Made by a program: the position numbers and the translations under genes. The notes beneath the pieces are model-generated. The model was not told the origin of the DNA, ran no database searches, and worked only from the letters and a program-made list of their open reading frames with translations. A stretch of 64,000 bases of DNA, from contig NZ_JAIEPN010000003.1 of the NCBI RefSeq assembly GCF_019748365.1, positions 39,345 to 103,344 of the forward strand, in the 5' to 3' direction. Origin of the DNA: Novosphingobium sp. (GTDB lineage: Bacteria; Pseudomonadota; Alphaproteobacteria; Sphingomonadales; Sphingomonadaceae). Shown here piece after piece: positions 28,428 to 37,673 of this stretch. Each line of letters starts with the position of its first letter. Within the stretch, counting starts at the first letter, position 1.

Positions 28428-30803
28428 TCAGGCTTCATCGGCATTCGGCTCCTCTGCCGTGGCCGACCCGCCCTTGCCCTTGCGCGCCTTCTTCTTGACC
28501 AGCTTCGGCGCCGCAGGAGTCAGCTCGAACGAAAGCGCCGTCGGCTTGCCTTCCTCTTCCTTGAGGCTGACATGGACTTCGCCGCCGTTGGCAAGCTTGC
28601 CGAACAGCAACTCCTCGGCGAGCGGCTTCTTGACCTTCTCCTGGATGACGCGGCCCATCGGGCGCGCGCCATACAGCCGGTCATAGCCCTGCTTGGCGAG
28701 CCAGGCACGGGCATCGCTGTCGAACTGGATGTGCACGTTCTGCTCAGCCAGCTGCAGCTCGAGCTGGAGGATAAACTTGTCAACGACCCGGCTGACGACT
28801 TCCGGCGGCAGGTAGGCGAACGGTACAATCGCATCGAGCCGGTTGCGGAATTCGGGGGTGAACATCTTCTTCACCGCCTCATCGCCCGCATCCGCCTTGG
28901 ACACATCGCCGAAGCCGATCCCCTGCCGCGCCATGTCGCTGGCGCCGGCATTGGTTGTCATGATCAGCACGACGTTGCGGAAGTCGACCGTTTTGCCGTG
29001 GTGATCGGTAAGCCGGCCATTATCCATAACCTGCAGCAGGATGTTGAAAAGATCCGGGTGCGCCTTCTCGATCTCGTCGAGCAGCAGGACGCAATGCGGC
29101 TGCTGGTCGATCGCATCGGTAAGCAGACCGCCCTGATCGAAGCCGACGTAACCCGGAGGAGCGCCGATCAGGCGGCTCACGGAATGACGTTCCATGTATT
29201 CCGACATGTCGAAGCGCTGCAACGGGATACCCATGATCTGGGCAAGGCTGCGCGCCACTTCGGTTTTGCCGACACCGGTGGGGCCGGAGAACAGGAACGA
29301 GCCGATCGGCTTGTCCGGATCGCGAAGGCCGGCGCGGCTGAGTTTCATCGCTGAGGACAGGACTTCGATTGCCTTGTCCTGACCGAACACCAGCCGCTTG
29401 AGATCGCGGTCGAGATGCTCGAGCACTTTCTTGTCGTCGCTGGAGACAGACTTGGGGGGGATGCGCGCCATCGTCGCGATGACCTGCTCGATCTCGCGCG
29501 CGGTAATCACCTTCTTGCGCTTTGAAGGCGGCACCAGCATCTGCATCGCGCCAACTTCGTCGATCACGTCGATCGCCTTGTCCGGCAACTTGCGGTCGTT
29601 GATGTAGCGCGCCGAGAGTTCCACCGCGGTTTTGATCGCGTCCGGCGTATAACGAACCTTGTGGTGTTCCTCGAAGGCACTGCGCAGGCCCTTGAGGATC
29701 TTGATCGTGTCCTCGATCGTCGGCTCGTTCACATCGATCTTCTGGAACCGGCGCAGCAAGGCGCGGTCTTTCTCGAAGTGATTGCGGAATTCCTTGTAGG
29801 TGGTGGAACCGATGCACCGGATCGTGCCGCCCGAGAGTGCAGGCTTGAGGAGGTTGGACGCGTCCATCGCACCGCCACTGGTTGCGCCAGCGCCGATCAC
29901 CGTGTGTATCTCGTCGATGAACAGGATCGCGTGCGGCATCTTCTCGAGTTCCGACACGACCTGCTTCAGCCGTTCCTCGAAATCACCGCGATAGCGCGTG
30001 CCCGCGAGCAGCGCGCCCATGTCGAGCGAGTAGATCACGGCCTCGCTGAGGACCTCCGGTACTTCACCCTCGACGATCTTGCGTGCGAGGCCTTCTGCGA
30101 TGGCCGTCTTGCCTACGCCAGGATCGCCCACATAGAGCGGGTTGTTCTTGGACCGCCGGCACAAGATCTGGATCGTGCGATCCACTTCGGGGCCGCGGCC
30201 GATCAGAGGGTCGACCTTGCCGCTCAGTGCCTTGTCGTTGAGATTGACGGTGAATTGGTCGAGGGCCGAATCCTTTTTCGCGCCGCCCTTGGCGTCGGCC
30301 TTCTCTTCCTGCTGTGGCTGAGCTTCCTCGCTGCCCTTGGGGCTGCGGCTTTCGACCTGCCGACCGCCCTTGCCGATGCCGTGGCTGATGAAGCTCACCG
30401 CGTCGAGCCGACTCATGTCCTGCTGCTGCAGGAAGTAGACCGCATAAGAGTCGCGCTCGGAAAATAGGGCCACAAGCACGTTGGCGCCTGTCACCGTGTC
30501 CTTGCCCGATGACTGGACATGGAGGATGGCGCGCTGGATCACGCGCTGGAAGCCGGCTGTCGGCTGCGGATCGGCCTTGTCCTGCGTCTTGAGCGATTGA
30601 TATTCCTGGTCGAGGTATTGGCGAACCACCTCGCCAAGATCGCCCAGATCGACGCCGCAGGCCTGCATGACCTGTGCGGCATCGGGGTCGTCGATCAATG
30701 CGAGCAGGAGATGCTCCAGAGTCGCATACTCATGGCTGCGCTCCGATGCATTGCTGAGCGCAGAATGCAGCGTTTTCTCAAGGCTTTGCGCGAAACTGGG
30801 CAT
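28428..30803 (-). CDS. clpA: ATP-dependent Clp protease ATPase subunit ClpA
   Basis: 791 residues: two N-terminal Clp repeats (about 1-145; FAQSLEKTLHSALSNASERS), first AAA+ module with Walker A GDPGVGKT (about 222), second with GPTGVGKT (about 505), and the C-terminal D2-small domain. The insert of about 45 residues between the N-domain and D1, rich in Lys/Glu/Gln, is variable among species. It unfolds substrates for ClpP, helped by the adaptor ClpS; neither gene is nearby. The frame is open 22 codons further upstream, but the ATG at 30803 (MPSFAQSLE) fits the family. A clear terminator follows. Confidence 0.96.
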   Translation of the reverse strand: MPSFAQSLEKTLHSALSNASERSHEYATLEHLLLALIDDPDAAQVMQACGVDLGDLGEVVRQYLDQEYQSLKTQDKADPQPTAGFQRVIQRAILHVQSSGKDTVTGANVLVALFSERDSYAVYFLQQQDMSRLDAVSFISHGIGKGGRQVESRSPKGSEEAQPQQEEKADAKGGAKKDSALDQFTVNLNDKALSGKVDPLIGRGPEVDRTIQILCRRSKNNPLYVGDPGVGKTAIAEGLARKIVEGEVPEVLSEAVIYSLDMGALLAGTRYRGDFEERLKQVVSELEKMPHAILFIDEIHTVIGAGATSGGAMDASNLLKPALSGGTIRCIGSTTYKEFRNHFEKDRALLRRFQKIDVNEPTIEDTIKILKGLRSAFEEHHKVRYTPDAIKTAVELSARYINDRKLPDKAIDVIDEVGAMQMLVPPSKRKKVITAREIEQVIATMARIPPKSVSSDDKKVLEHLDRDLKRLVFGQDKAIEVLSSAMKLSRAGLRDPDKPIGSFLFSGPTGVGKTEVARSLAQIMGIPLQRFDMSEYMERHSVSRLIGAPPGYVGFDQGGLLTDAIDQQPHCVLLLDEIEKAHPDLFNILLQVMDNGRLTDHHGKTVDFRNVVLIMTTNAGASDMARQGIGFGDVSKADAGDEAVKKMFTPEFRNRLDAIVPFAYLPPEVVSRVVDKFILQLELQLAEQNVHIQFDSDARAWLAKQGYDRLYGARPMGRVIQEKVKKPLAEELLFGKLANGGEVHVSLKEEEGKPTALSFELTPAAPKLVKKKARKGKGGSATAEEPNADEA

Positions 30804-30986
30804 GGCACTTCTTTCTGGTCGGCCGCGGGGTGGCCGAGTTCTGCTGGTTCCCTTGCGGGAGATGAACATGTTTGCGCTTAACCGGGGCTAAACCGAAGCT
30901 GCGCAAAAGGGACATCCGGTCGAGCGCAAAGCCCGGCTCAGTGACAATATGGGTACGCCGCCCGCTTACGTGAAGGGCGGCGCCGA

Positions 30987-31205
30987 TCATGATCCACTGC
31001 CCTGTGACGAGGGCGTGCCAAATAACGCTTCCGCCGCACGTCGATGCGCCGCGGCCTTGTCGCGATGCGCGACGACGCGGGCGATCTCCGCTTCCAGCAA
31101 CGCGATCCGCTCGTCGAGTTCGTGGTGCGAATAACTGTCAAGCGTCTCCAAGGCCAGTTGGCTGGCCATATCGCCTTTGGGGCGCGGGCGCTCATCAAGT
31201 TCCAT
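30987..31205 (-). CDS. DUF1192 small protein
   Basis: 72 residues. MELDERPRPKGDMASQLALE is followed by a helical ELDERIALLEAEIARVVAHR and KAAAHRRAAEALF, the standard DUF1192 pattern in alphaproteobacteria. Start at 31205 instead of the longer in-frame option at 31295, whose extra residues do not resemble the family. Divergent from the quinone reductase gene. Function unknown. Confidence 0.85.
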   Translation of the reverse strand: MELDERPRPKGDMASQLALETLDSYSHHELDERIALLEAEIARVVAHRDKAAAHRRAAEALFGTPSSQGSGS

Positions 31206-31335
31206 CGCGTCACAGTTTGTGACTGCATAAGCCTTGCTGTCAACCGGCTCCGTAGGTACTTGGCGCAGCGAATTGTTTACCAATCGGCGGCGCAATCAAA
31301 TACCAGACGCGCTGCAGCGGATCAGGGGGCATGGC

Positions 31336-32340
31336 ATGAAGTCGGTACCAGCGACAATGACCGCCGTGGGGTTTGATTCTCCGGGTGCGCCAGATGTGCT
31401 GCGGCCGGAAACGTTGCCGGTTCCTGTCCCGGGTGCTGGGCAAGTCCTTCTTCGGGTCGCTTACGCCGGGGTCAATCGACCAGATGTGATCCAGCGTCAG
31501 GGCTTTTATCCACCACCGCCCGGCGCTTCTCCCATTCCCGGCCTTGAAGTTGCTGGGCAGGTTGTCGCGATGGGCGATGGCGTCACGACGCCGTTCGTTG
31601 GCCAAATGGTCTGCGCATTGGTCGCCGGCGGCGGGTATGCCGAGTATTGCCTGGCCGAGGCGGCCTTGTGCCTGCCTGTCCCAGAGGGGTTGCCGCTTGA
31701 TCAGGCGGCCGCACTGCCGGAAACGCTGTTTACCGTCTGGCACAATGTTTTCGAACGCGGATGGGCGACCGAAGGCGAGCGCGTCCTTGTGCACGGCGGC
31801 ACCAGCGGGATCGGTACGATGGCGATCCTGCTCGGCAAGCTGTTCGGTCTTGAGGTGATTGTGACTTGTGGCGGGCCGGACAAGTGTGCAGCTGCGCTGG
31901 CACTCGGTGCGGCCTATGCCATCGATTACAAGGCCAGCGATTTTGTCGAGGAAGTCGCGCGAATCACCGATGGTGTCGGCGTCCAGCTCGTGCTCGACAT
32001 GGTGGCCGGGGACTATGTCGCCCGAAATCTGAAGTGCCTGTCTGAAGATGGTCGGCATGTGACCATTGCGGTGCAAGGCGGTGTACGTGCGGAACTGAAC
32101 ATGGCCGAGGTAATGCGCCGGAGGCTTACGCTTACGGGCTCGACGCTCCGACCGCGATCAAACGAATTCAAGGGTTTGCTGGCAGACGAGATCCACAAGA
32201 CGGTCTGGCCTCTCGTTGCGGACGGTCAGCTCCGGCCGGTGATGGATATGGCGTTCCCCTTGCGCGAGGCGGCTGCGGCACACGCCCGGATGGAGGCAGG
32301 CACCCATATCGGCAAGATCGTCCTCGTGGCGGATCAATAA
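31336..32340 (+). CDS. NAD(P)H-quinone oxidoreductase, PIG3/zeta-crystallin type
   Basis: 334 residues of the zinc-free medium-chain dehydrogenase/reductase family. GVNRPDVIQRQGFYPPPPGA is the hallmark N-terminal segment of the PIG3 group; the Rossmann motif is VLVHGGTSGIGTMAI with Gly-x-Ser-Gly-Ile-Gly; the C-terminus has DMAFPLREAAAAHARMEAG. It reduces quinones with NADPH as one-electron or two-electron chemistry depending on subgroup. ATG at 31336 follows CAGGGGGC. The degenerate Qor-like gene at 18.5 kb belongs to a different subgroup. Confidence 0.92.
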   Translation: MKSVPATMTAVGFDSPGAPDVLRPETLPVPVPGAGQVLLRVAYAGVNRPDVIQRQGFYPPPPGASPIPGLEVAGQVVAMGDGVTTPFVGQMVCALVAGGGYAEYCLAEAALCLPVPEGLPLDQAAALPETLFTVWHNVFERGWATEGERVLVHGGTSGIGTMAILLGKLFGLEVIVTCGGPDKCAAALALGAAYAIDYKASDFVEEVARITDGVGVQLVLDMVAGDYVARNLKCLSEDGRHVTIAVQGGVRAELNMAEVMRRRLTLTGSTLRPRSNEFKGLLADEIHKTVWPLVADGQLRPVMDMAFPLREAAAAHARMEAGTHIGKIVLVADQ

Positions 32341-32421
32341 CCTGCAAGGCCAACTTCGCAGCTGAATTGATGGGAATGGGCTTGCCGTGAGCTGCCCTGT
32401 CGCCTACATCGCGGGCACGAT

Positions 32422-32453
32422 GGCCGCTCCGCAAGGGGCGGCCCTTATTGTTT
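32422..32453 (+). terminator. Rho-independent terminator after the quinone reductase gene
   Basis: Nine-base stem GGCCGCTCC/GGGGCGGCC (one G-T pair) around a GCAA tetraloop, followed by the T-rich CTTATTGTTT. It lies 82 bases after the stop and just before trcR. Confidence 0.8.
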
Positions 32454-32475
32454 CCGCTGTCCGGAGGGGCTCCCC

Positions 32476-33183
32476 TTGAGCAACCAGTCAACCTTTCCGC
32501 TGATGCCGCATGCCACGGCATCGTGGCTTGTCGACAACACCGCGCTGACGTTCGAGCAGATTGCCGAGTTCTGCGGATTGCACATCCTCGAAGTGCAGGC
32601 GATGGCCGATGATCTGGCCGGTGCCAAGTACACTGGTCGCGATCCTGTGCATTCCGGCGAACTGACACAGAGCGAGATCGAGCGCGGTCAGGCCAATCCC
32701 GAGTATCGACTGCGCATGCAGAAGGCGCCGATTTCGGTCAGTCGCACGAAGGGGCCGCGCTATACGCCGGTCTCGAAGCGGCAGGATAAGCCGGACGGCA
32801 TCGCTTGGATCCTGCGCCATCATCCTGAGATCTCGGATGCGCAAATCGGCAAGCTGATCGGTACAACGCGCAACACGATTGCCGCGATCCGCGATCGAAG
32901 CCACTGGAACATTTCGAACATCAACCCGAAGGATCCGGTTACGCTGGGTCTGTGTTCGCAGCGTGAGCTCGATGCGCTGGTCGCCAAGGCTGCCAAGCGC
33001 GCCGGGATCGAGGAGGATGATACGGCCAGCAACCTGCGTCTCGGCAACGACCGTGAGGCACTCATCGAGGAGCTGCGCGCCGAGCGTGAGGCTCAGGCCA
33101 AGGCGGCATCACAGGCTGCGCAGGAAGCCGAAGCGGCTGCGTGGCTCGAAGCCCGCCGTGCCGAAGGGCTGTCTGACAGCTGA
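32476..33183 (+). CDS. trcR: Cell-cycle transcriptional regulator TrcR (DUF1013)
   Basis: 235 residues of the DUF1013 family; the Caulobacter member TrcR binds RNA polymerase and is linked to cell-cycle gene expression. N-terminal PLMPHATASWLVDNTALTFE, then EIAEFCGLH-type HTH (QIAEFCGLHILEVQAMADDL), later ISDAQIGKLIGTTRNTIAAI (second HTH) and a charged Ala/Glu C-terminal helix. Start is TTG at 32476 with GGAGGGG seven bases upstream; the next in-frame ATG (32503) has no ribosome binding site. Followed by a strong hairpin terminator. Confidence 0.9.
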   Translation: MSNQSTFPLMPHATASWLVDNTALTFEQIAEFCGLHILEVQAMADDLAGAKYTGRDPVHSGELTQSEIERGQANPEYRLRMQKAPISVSRTKGPRYTPVSKRQDKPDGIAWILRHHPEISDAQIGKLIGTTRNTIAAIRDRSHWNISNINPKDPVTLGLCSQRELDALVAKAAKRAGIEEDDTASNLRLGNDREALIEELRAEREAQAKAASQAAQEAEAAAWLEARRAEGLSDS

Positions 33184-33230
33184 CCTTCTGTCTTGCACTG
33201 CCCTGCCGTTGAAGGGCAGTCGAACATATA

Positions 33231-33261
33231 AACCCCTCCCCTGCCGGGAGGGGTTTTGTTT
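33231..33261. terminator. Hairpin terminator between trcR and bactofilin genes
   Basis: Perfect 10-bp stem AACCCCTCCC/GGGAGGGGTT with loop CTGCC and TTGTTT after it on the plus strand, 47 bases past the trcR stop. On the minus strand the same stem is followed by TATAT, so it may also end the bactofilin transcript. A second smaller hairpin (CTGCCC/GGGCAG) lies at 33199-33219. Confidence 0.88.
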
Positions 33262-33262
33262 A

Positions 33263-33685
33263 TCAGTTGGCAAGATCCAGTGGCGTCTCGCTATCAATAG
33301 GCTCAAGTCCGTGGCTGAGCCTGCCGTCGATGTGCGCACCCTGTTCGATTGTCAGCGCGTCATACTTCACATCGCCGTGAATGCGGGCAGTCTTGAGCAC
33401 CACAAGTTGGCCGACCTCGATTCCGCCTCGAACAGTGCCAGCCAAGCGCGCAGTCTGGGCGCGAATCGCCCCGTGGATTGCGCTTGCCTCGCCCTGAACG
33501 AGGCCGGAGCACGTGATGTCACCTTCGACATGGCCATCGATATGCAGCTCAGCGCTGGCAGTGATATCGCCCTTTACAGCAAGATCGGCGCCAAGCACGG
33601 AAAACGTGGTCGCAGCCATGGCGCTACCTTGCCCGGACGTCCGGGTGCCCATGTCCGGCCCTGGCGTTGGCTTCTTGGAAAACAT
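33263..33685 (-). CDS. Bactofilin (polymer-forming cytoskeletal protein)
   Basis: 140 residues. After a short basic, Pro/Gly-rich leader (MFSKKPTPGPD) comes the bactofilin beta-helix: SVLGADLAVKGDITASAELH, then IDGHVEGDITCSG and repeats such as GAIRAQTARLAGTVRGGIEV and ARIHGDVKYDALTIEQGAHI. Bactofilins polymerise at the inner membrane and position cell-wall enzymes. The gene starts inside the 3' end of an M23 peptidase gene (62-base overlap), so the two are co-expressed, as in other bactofilin-LytM pairs. Confidence 0.93.
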   Translation of the reverse strand: MFSKKPTPGPDMGTRTSGQGSAMAATTFSVLGADLAVKGDITASAELHIDGHVEGDITCSGLVQGEASAIHGAIRAQTARLAGTVRGGIEVGQLVVLKTARIHGDVKYDALTIEQGAHIDGRLSHGLEPIDSETPLDLAN

Positions 33686-34874
33686 GCGGCATCGCCTCCA
33701 GAAACGGTCGCGGATCAACCGGTCGATCGGCGACCCGCACCTCAAAATGCAAATGAGGTCCAGTCGATCGGCCGCTGCTGCCAATTGCGCCGATCACCCG
33801 GCCCGGCCCAACGACCTCGCCGACGCGTGCCATGATCCGCGACATGTGAGCATAACGTGTCATCAGACCGTTGCCGTGGCTGATTTCCACGCAAGTACCG
33901 TACCCTTGCTTGGCGCCCGTAAAGCTCACAGTGCCGGCGGCAGCTGCGCGAATCGGCGCACCGATCGGGCCGCGAAAATCAAGGCCTGCGTGGAATGCGC
34001 CACCTCCGGTAAAGGGATCGACGCGGTAGCCAAACCCGCTCGAGATGGAGTCCACGCTTGCCGGAAGCGTATTGGGGATGCGCACCAGAGCGTGTTCCAT
34101 CGCGCTCATACGGGCAAGGCTAGCACCGAAGCGCGCGAACCGCGGATCCAGTGTGTTTCCTTGACCGGTAGTCATCGGAATCAGCGGACCACCCATCGCG
34201 CTGCGGTCCGACGCAGCCACAACCCTGGGGTTCAGCCCAAGACGGCGCATGGCGGTCTCCGCGCGGGCCGAGCGCATGTCGGCGTAACGGGTCAAGGCTT
34301 CGATGAAGGCAAGCTGGCGAGCCTCGATTTTGGCGAGGCCGGTCGCCTCAGGCAAAATCATCGAAATCTTGCGCACGGTCTTGCCCGCCTCGTCGGTGCT
34401 GTCCGAGACTGTCCCAGAAGGCAGTGTCCGCGGCAGCTGACCGATCGCGCCCTGCACGCTCTTCTCGATGAAGTCCTGTCTTTTGGCGAGATCGCTGGCG
34501 ACCGAGCCGAGCCCCGATCGATACTTCGCGACGCGGCTTTCGGCTGTCGCGACCGCAGCTTCTCGTTCCAGCAGCGAGGCTTGATTGTAAACGGCAATGG
34601 CCTGGCTGATGACCATCCAGCCCATCATCAGCACCCATAGCAGGACAGCGCCTGCCACGGCCCCGGCGACGCGCATCTGCAGCTTGGCAGAAACACGGAT
34701 AAAGCGAACATGACCGTTCGAGCGCATGAAGAACTCGCGGTCGGGGAACCAGCTGTGCACCCGGTCCACGAGTGCCCGCCAGCGGGTTGGCGGACGACCG
34801 CCATCCTTTGGCGGCCCCGCCTTGGACCGAGTTGTTACTGGTAAGATAGCGACCCCCGTCCCTACGTGCTGCAT
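33624..34874 (-). CDS. M23 family metallopeptidase, bactofilin partner
   Basis: 416 residues from the ATG at 34874 (start uncertain; a TTG further upstream at 34943 and an ATG near residue 50 are other options). One membrane helix near 70-92 (VAGAVAGAVLLWVLMMGWMV), a coiled coil (LLEREAAVATAESRVAKYRS), a long alpha-helical spacer, and a C-terminal M23 LytM domain with HAGLDF and HLHFEV zinc segments. All zinc ligands look present, so it should be an active peptidoglycan DD-endopeptidase. It is paired with the overlapping bactofilin gene. Confidence 0.9.
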   Translation of the reverse strand: MQHVGTGVAILPVTTRSKAGPPKDGGRPPTRWRALVDRVHSWFPDREFFMRSNGHVRFIRVSAKLQMRVAGAVAGAVLLWVLMMGWMVISQAIAVYNQASLLEREAAVATAESRVAKYRSGLGSVASDLAKRQDFIEKSVQGAIGQLPRTLPSGTVSDSTDEAGKTVRKISMILPEATGLAKIEARQLAFIEALTRYADMRSARAETAMRRLGLNPRVVAASDRSAMGGPLIPMTTGQGNTLDPRFARFGASLARMSAMEHALVRIPNTLPASVDSISSGFGYRVDPFTGGGAFHAGLDFRGPIGAPIRAAAAGTVSFTGAKQGYGTCVEISHGNGLMTRYAHMSRIMARVGEVVGPGRVIGAIGSSGRSTGPHLHFEVRVADRPVDPRPFLEAMPHVFQEANARAGHGHPDVRAR

Positions 34875-35122
34875 GATCGTTTTTGGGAGCGTGCCGCTTA
34901 GTCGCCCCCGCCAGGTCGGTCGAATCCACCGGGAGCCGAGCAAGATGAACCGTGCAAATCAGTCGACGAACTGTGCTGCAAGCGAGTTTGAAGCCACTGT
35001 GCGGCGGACGGTTCCTGAAGCCAGCCGCTCGGGTAAACGGCAAATGTTGGCGACTCGGCGGTTGGTGGGCTGCTTCAGCCATTCCGGCTGACAGCACTTG
35101 GCGGGGATGATAAGGGCGCACA

Positions 35123-36433
35123 ATGAACGCGCACGTTTCTCCCGTAGCCACCGCCGATCCTGCCAAGCAGAGCGCAGAGGCGGTCGATGCCCCTGCCCTC
35201 GTGCAACGTCTCGCCCGCGCTGGCCGTGCCGCGCAGCGCGTGCTGGCAAGCATGCCGTCCGCCCAGCGTGCGCAAGCACTGCGGCTCGCCGCTGCAGCCC
35301 TGCGCCGGGCTGAGCCGGAGATTCTGGAAGCCAATGCACTTGATGTCGCGGATGGCATTGCGGGTGGGTTGTCGTCCGCGATGGTAGATCGTTTGCGGCT
35401 GGATCCAGCGCGGATCGAGGCGATTGCGGCTGCAGTTGAACAGGTAGCCACCCTCGATGATCCCGTTGGTCAGATCATCGACGAAACCCGTCCGCCCAAT
35501 GGACTGGTCTTGCGCAGGGTGCGCGTGCCGATCGGTCTGATTGGAATCATCTACGAAAGCCGTCCGAACGTGACGGCCGATGCAGCGGTGCTATGCGTGC
35601 GCTCGGGCAATGCAGCGTTGCTGCGGGGCGGGAGTGAAGCAGCCCGCTCCAATCGCGCCATCCACAAGGCGCTGGTCCAGGGTCTGGTCGAGGGCGGCGT
35701 TCCTGCCGAGGCTGTGCAACTGATGCCGACCCAGGACCGCGCCGCTGTCGGTGCGATGCTTGCTGCGGCCGGTTTGATCGACATGATCATTCCACGGGGC
35801 GGCAAGAGCCTTGTTGCCCGGGTCCAGGCCGATGCGCGCGTGCCGGTGCTCGCGCATCTGGATGGTATCAACCACACATTTATCGACAGATCAGCGAATC
35901 CCGCGATGGCCAAGGACATTGCGTTCAACGCCAAGATGCGCCGTACCGGCATCTGTGGCTCGATGGAAACGCTGTTGGTCGATGCCCAGTTCTCCGATCC
36001 GCATGGTCTCGTTGCGCCGCTGCTCGAAGCCGGGTGCGAGCTGCGTGGTGACGCACGGGCCTGCGCAATCGATCCCAGGATCAAGCCCGCTGACCCTTCC
36101 GATTGGGACACCGAGTATCTCGATGCCGTGCTTTCGGTCGCCGTAGTCGATGGGCTCGATGGCGCGCTTGCGCATATCGCGCGCCATGCTTCGGGGCATA
36201 CGGATGCCATCGTCACCGACGATGAGGATGTCGCTGCCAGATTCCTGTCCGAGGTCGACAGCGCCATCGTCATCCACAACGCCTCGAGTCAGTTTGCAGA
36301 TGGCGGCGAGTTCGGATTGGGCGCCGAGATCGGCATTGCGACCGGGCGCCTGCATGCGCGGGGGCCAGTCGCTCTCGAAGGGTTGACCACCTACAAGTGG
36401 CTCGTCCTCGGCTCCGGGCAGATCCGCCCCTGA
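35123..36433 (+). CDS. proA: Gamma-glutamyl phosphate reductase ProA
   Basis: NADPH-dependent reduction of gamma-glutamyl phosphate to the semialdehyde in proline synthesis. 436 residues of the aldehyde dehydrogenase fold: VPIGLIGIIYESRPNVTADA, CVRSGNAALLRGGSEA, and the catalytic Cys in TGICGSMETLLVD (about Cys278). C-terminal ARGPVALEGLTTYKWLVLG is family-typical. proB is not adjacent. It heads a long plus-strand run through coq7, with nadD overlapping or abutting its stop. Confidence 0.97.
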   Translation: MNAHVSPVATADPAKQSAEAVDAPALVQRLARAGRAAQRVLASMPSAQRAQALRLAAAALRRAEPEILEANALDVADGIAGGLSSAMVDRLRLDPARIEAIAAAVEQVATLDDPVGQIIDETRPPNGLVLRRVRVPIGLIGIIYESRPNVTADAAVLCVRSGNAALLRGGSEAARSNRAIHKALVQGLVEGGVPAEAVQLMPTQDRAAVGAMLAAAGLIDMIIPRGGKSLVARVQADARVPVLAHLDGINHTFIDRSANPAMAKDIAFNAKMRRTGICGSMETLLVDAQFSDPHGLVAPLLEAGCELRGDARACAIDPRIKPADPSDWDTEYLDAVLSVAVVDGLDGALAHIARHASGHTDAIVTDDEDVAARFLSEVDSAIVIHNASSQFADGGEFGLGAEIGIATGRLHARGPVALEGLTTYKWLVLGSGQIRP

Positions 36434-36438
36434 AACCC

Positions 36439-37089
36439 GTGCTTACCGGCCTGCTTGGCGGCAGTTTCAACCCTGCGCATGGAGGGCATCGGCGAATCAG
36501 CTTCTTCGCGCGCGAGGCCTTGGGGCTGGACGAGGTGTGGTGGCTGGTGTCTCCGGGCAACGTCCTCAAGCCTGTAGCCGGGATGGCGCCGCTCGCTGCC
36601 CGCTTCGCATCGGCGCGGAGGGCCGCTCGCGGTGCGCCGATCCAGGTAACGGCGATCGAAGCTGAAGCCGGTACGCGCTACACACTCGATACGCTTCGCA
36701 TGCTCAAGCGCCGCTATCCCAAGCGGCGTTTTGTGTGGCTCATGGGAACGGACAATCTTGCGCAGTTTCATCGCTGGCGGGGCTGGCGCCGGATCGCACG
36801 CGAGATGCCGATTGCTGTTGTTGCCCGTCCGGGCTATGATGGTAGGGCTATGACGAGCCCCGCCATGGCATGGCTGCGCCGCTGGCGTCGGCGGCACAGT
36901 CAGGATTTCATCGGCGCGAAGCGGAGCGCCCCGGCGCTGGTCATCTTGCGTTTTGACCCCGATGCCCGGTCTGCAACGGCTCTCCGTGCGGCAGATCCTG
37001 ACTGGTATTGCCGTGTCCCGCTCGTGCATCAGAGCGATATGCTAACCCACCGGCCGATTGGTGCAGCCGCACGGGAGAGGGCGCGTTGA
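36439..37089 (+). CDS. nadD: Nicotinate-nucleotide adenylyltransferase NadD
   Basis: Forms nicotinate adenine dinucleotide in NAD synthesis. 216 residues from the GTG at 36439; an earlier GTG at 36397 would overlap proA by 37 bases. The N-terminal nucleotide-binding motif GLLGGSFNPAHGGHRRIS has the expected (H/T)xGH pair. WLMGTDNLAQFHRWRGWRRI is the conserved middle, and SATALR supplies the C-terminal S-x-T-x2-R motif. In a tight run with rsfS and rlmH, a very common arrangement. Confidence 0.93.
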   Translation: MLTGLLGGSFNPAHGGHRRISFFAREALGLDEVWWLVSPGNVLKPVAGMAPLAARFASARRAARGAPIQVTAIEAEAGTRYTLDTLRMLKRRYPKRRFVWLMGTDNLAQFHRWRGWRRIAREMPIAVVARPGYDGRAMTSPAMAWLRRWRRRHSQDFIGAKRSAPALVILRFDPDARSATALRAADPDWYCRVPLVHQSDMLTHRPIGAAARERAR

Positions 37090-37171
37090 GCGCCGTTCTG
37101 CTCTCGAATGCCCTTTTGGCCGCGCAGCCCCGGCCAAGCCACTTCAACCTAGGAACATTGAACTGTCAGCC

Positions 37172-37600
37172 ATGGAGACCATCTACACACCCATGACAAG
37201 CCCACAGCCTTTGCCGGTCGATACCGGCATCACCTCCAATTCCGCTTCGGAATCATTGGCCGCTGCGCCGGGAACGATGCTGGAACTGGTCCTGCGTTCG
37301 CTCGATGATGATCAGGCGCAGGAAATTGTCACGATCCCGCTTGAGGGCAAGAGCTCGGTGGCTGATCATATGGTGATCGCCTCGGGCCGCTCGACGCGTC
37401 AGGTCGCAGCCATGGCACAGAAGCTTGCGGAGCGGATCAAGCAGGGTGGCTTCGGTCATGTCCGGATCGAAGGCCTTCCGGCCGCAGACTGGGTCTTGAT
37501 CGACGCGGGTGACATTGTCGTCCATCTCTTCCGGCCCGAAGTGCGCAGCTTCTACAATCTCGAGCGCATGTGGGCCTTCGGAGATCAAGGCGCAGCCTGA
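37172..37600 (+). CDS. rsfS: Ribosomal silencing factor RsfS
   Basis: 142 residues; binds uL14 on the 50S subunit and blocks subunit joining in poor nutrients. The family core reads VLRSLDDDQAQEIVTIPLEG, then VADHMVIASGRSTRQVAAMA, and ends DWVLIDAGDIVVHLFRPEVR and FYNLERMW. Start is uncertain (ATG at 37172 or 37193); both add an N-terminal tail rich in Thr/Ser/Pro. Sits between nadD and rlmH. Confidence 0.93.
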   Translation: METIYTPMTSPQPLPVDTGITSNSASESLAAAPGTMLELVLRSLDDDQAQEIVTIPLEGKSSVADHMVIASGRSTRQVAAMAQKLAERIKQGGFGHVRIEGLPAADWVLIDAGDIVVHLFRPEVRSFYNLERMWAFGDQGAA

Positions 37601-37673
37601 GTCAGGTCCGGCACTCCACAGCTCCGGAAGCGCAGGGATTCATTGCGCCGTCGTTCTGGGCTAGGGCAAGATC

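Noticed and set aside
28194..29354. Plus-strand open frame across the exonuclease start and clpA end
   Set aside because: Crosses a strong terminator and is antisense to two conserved genes.
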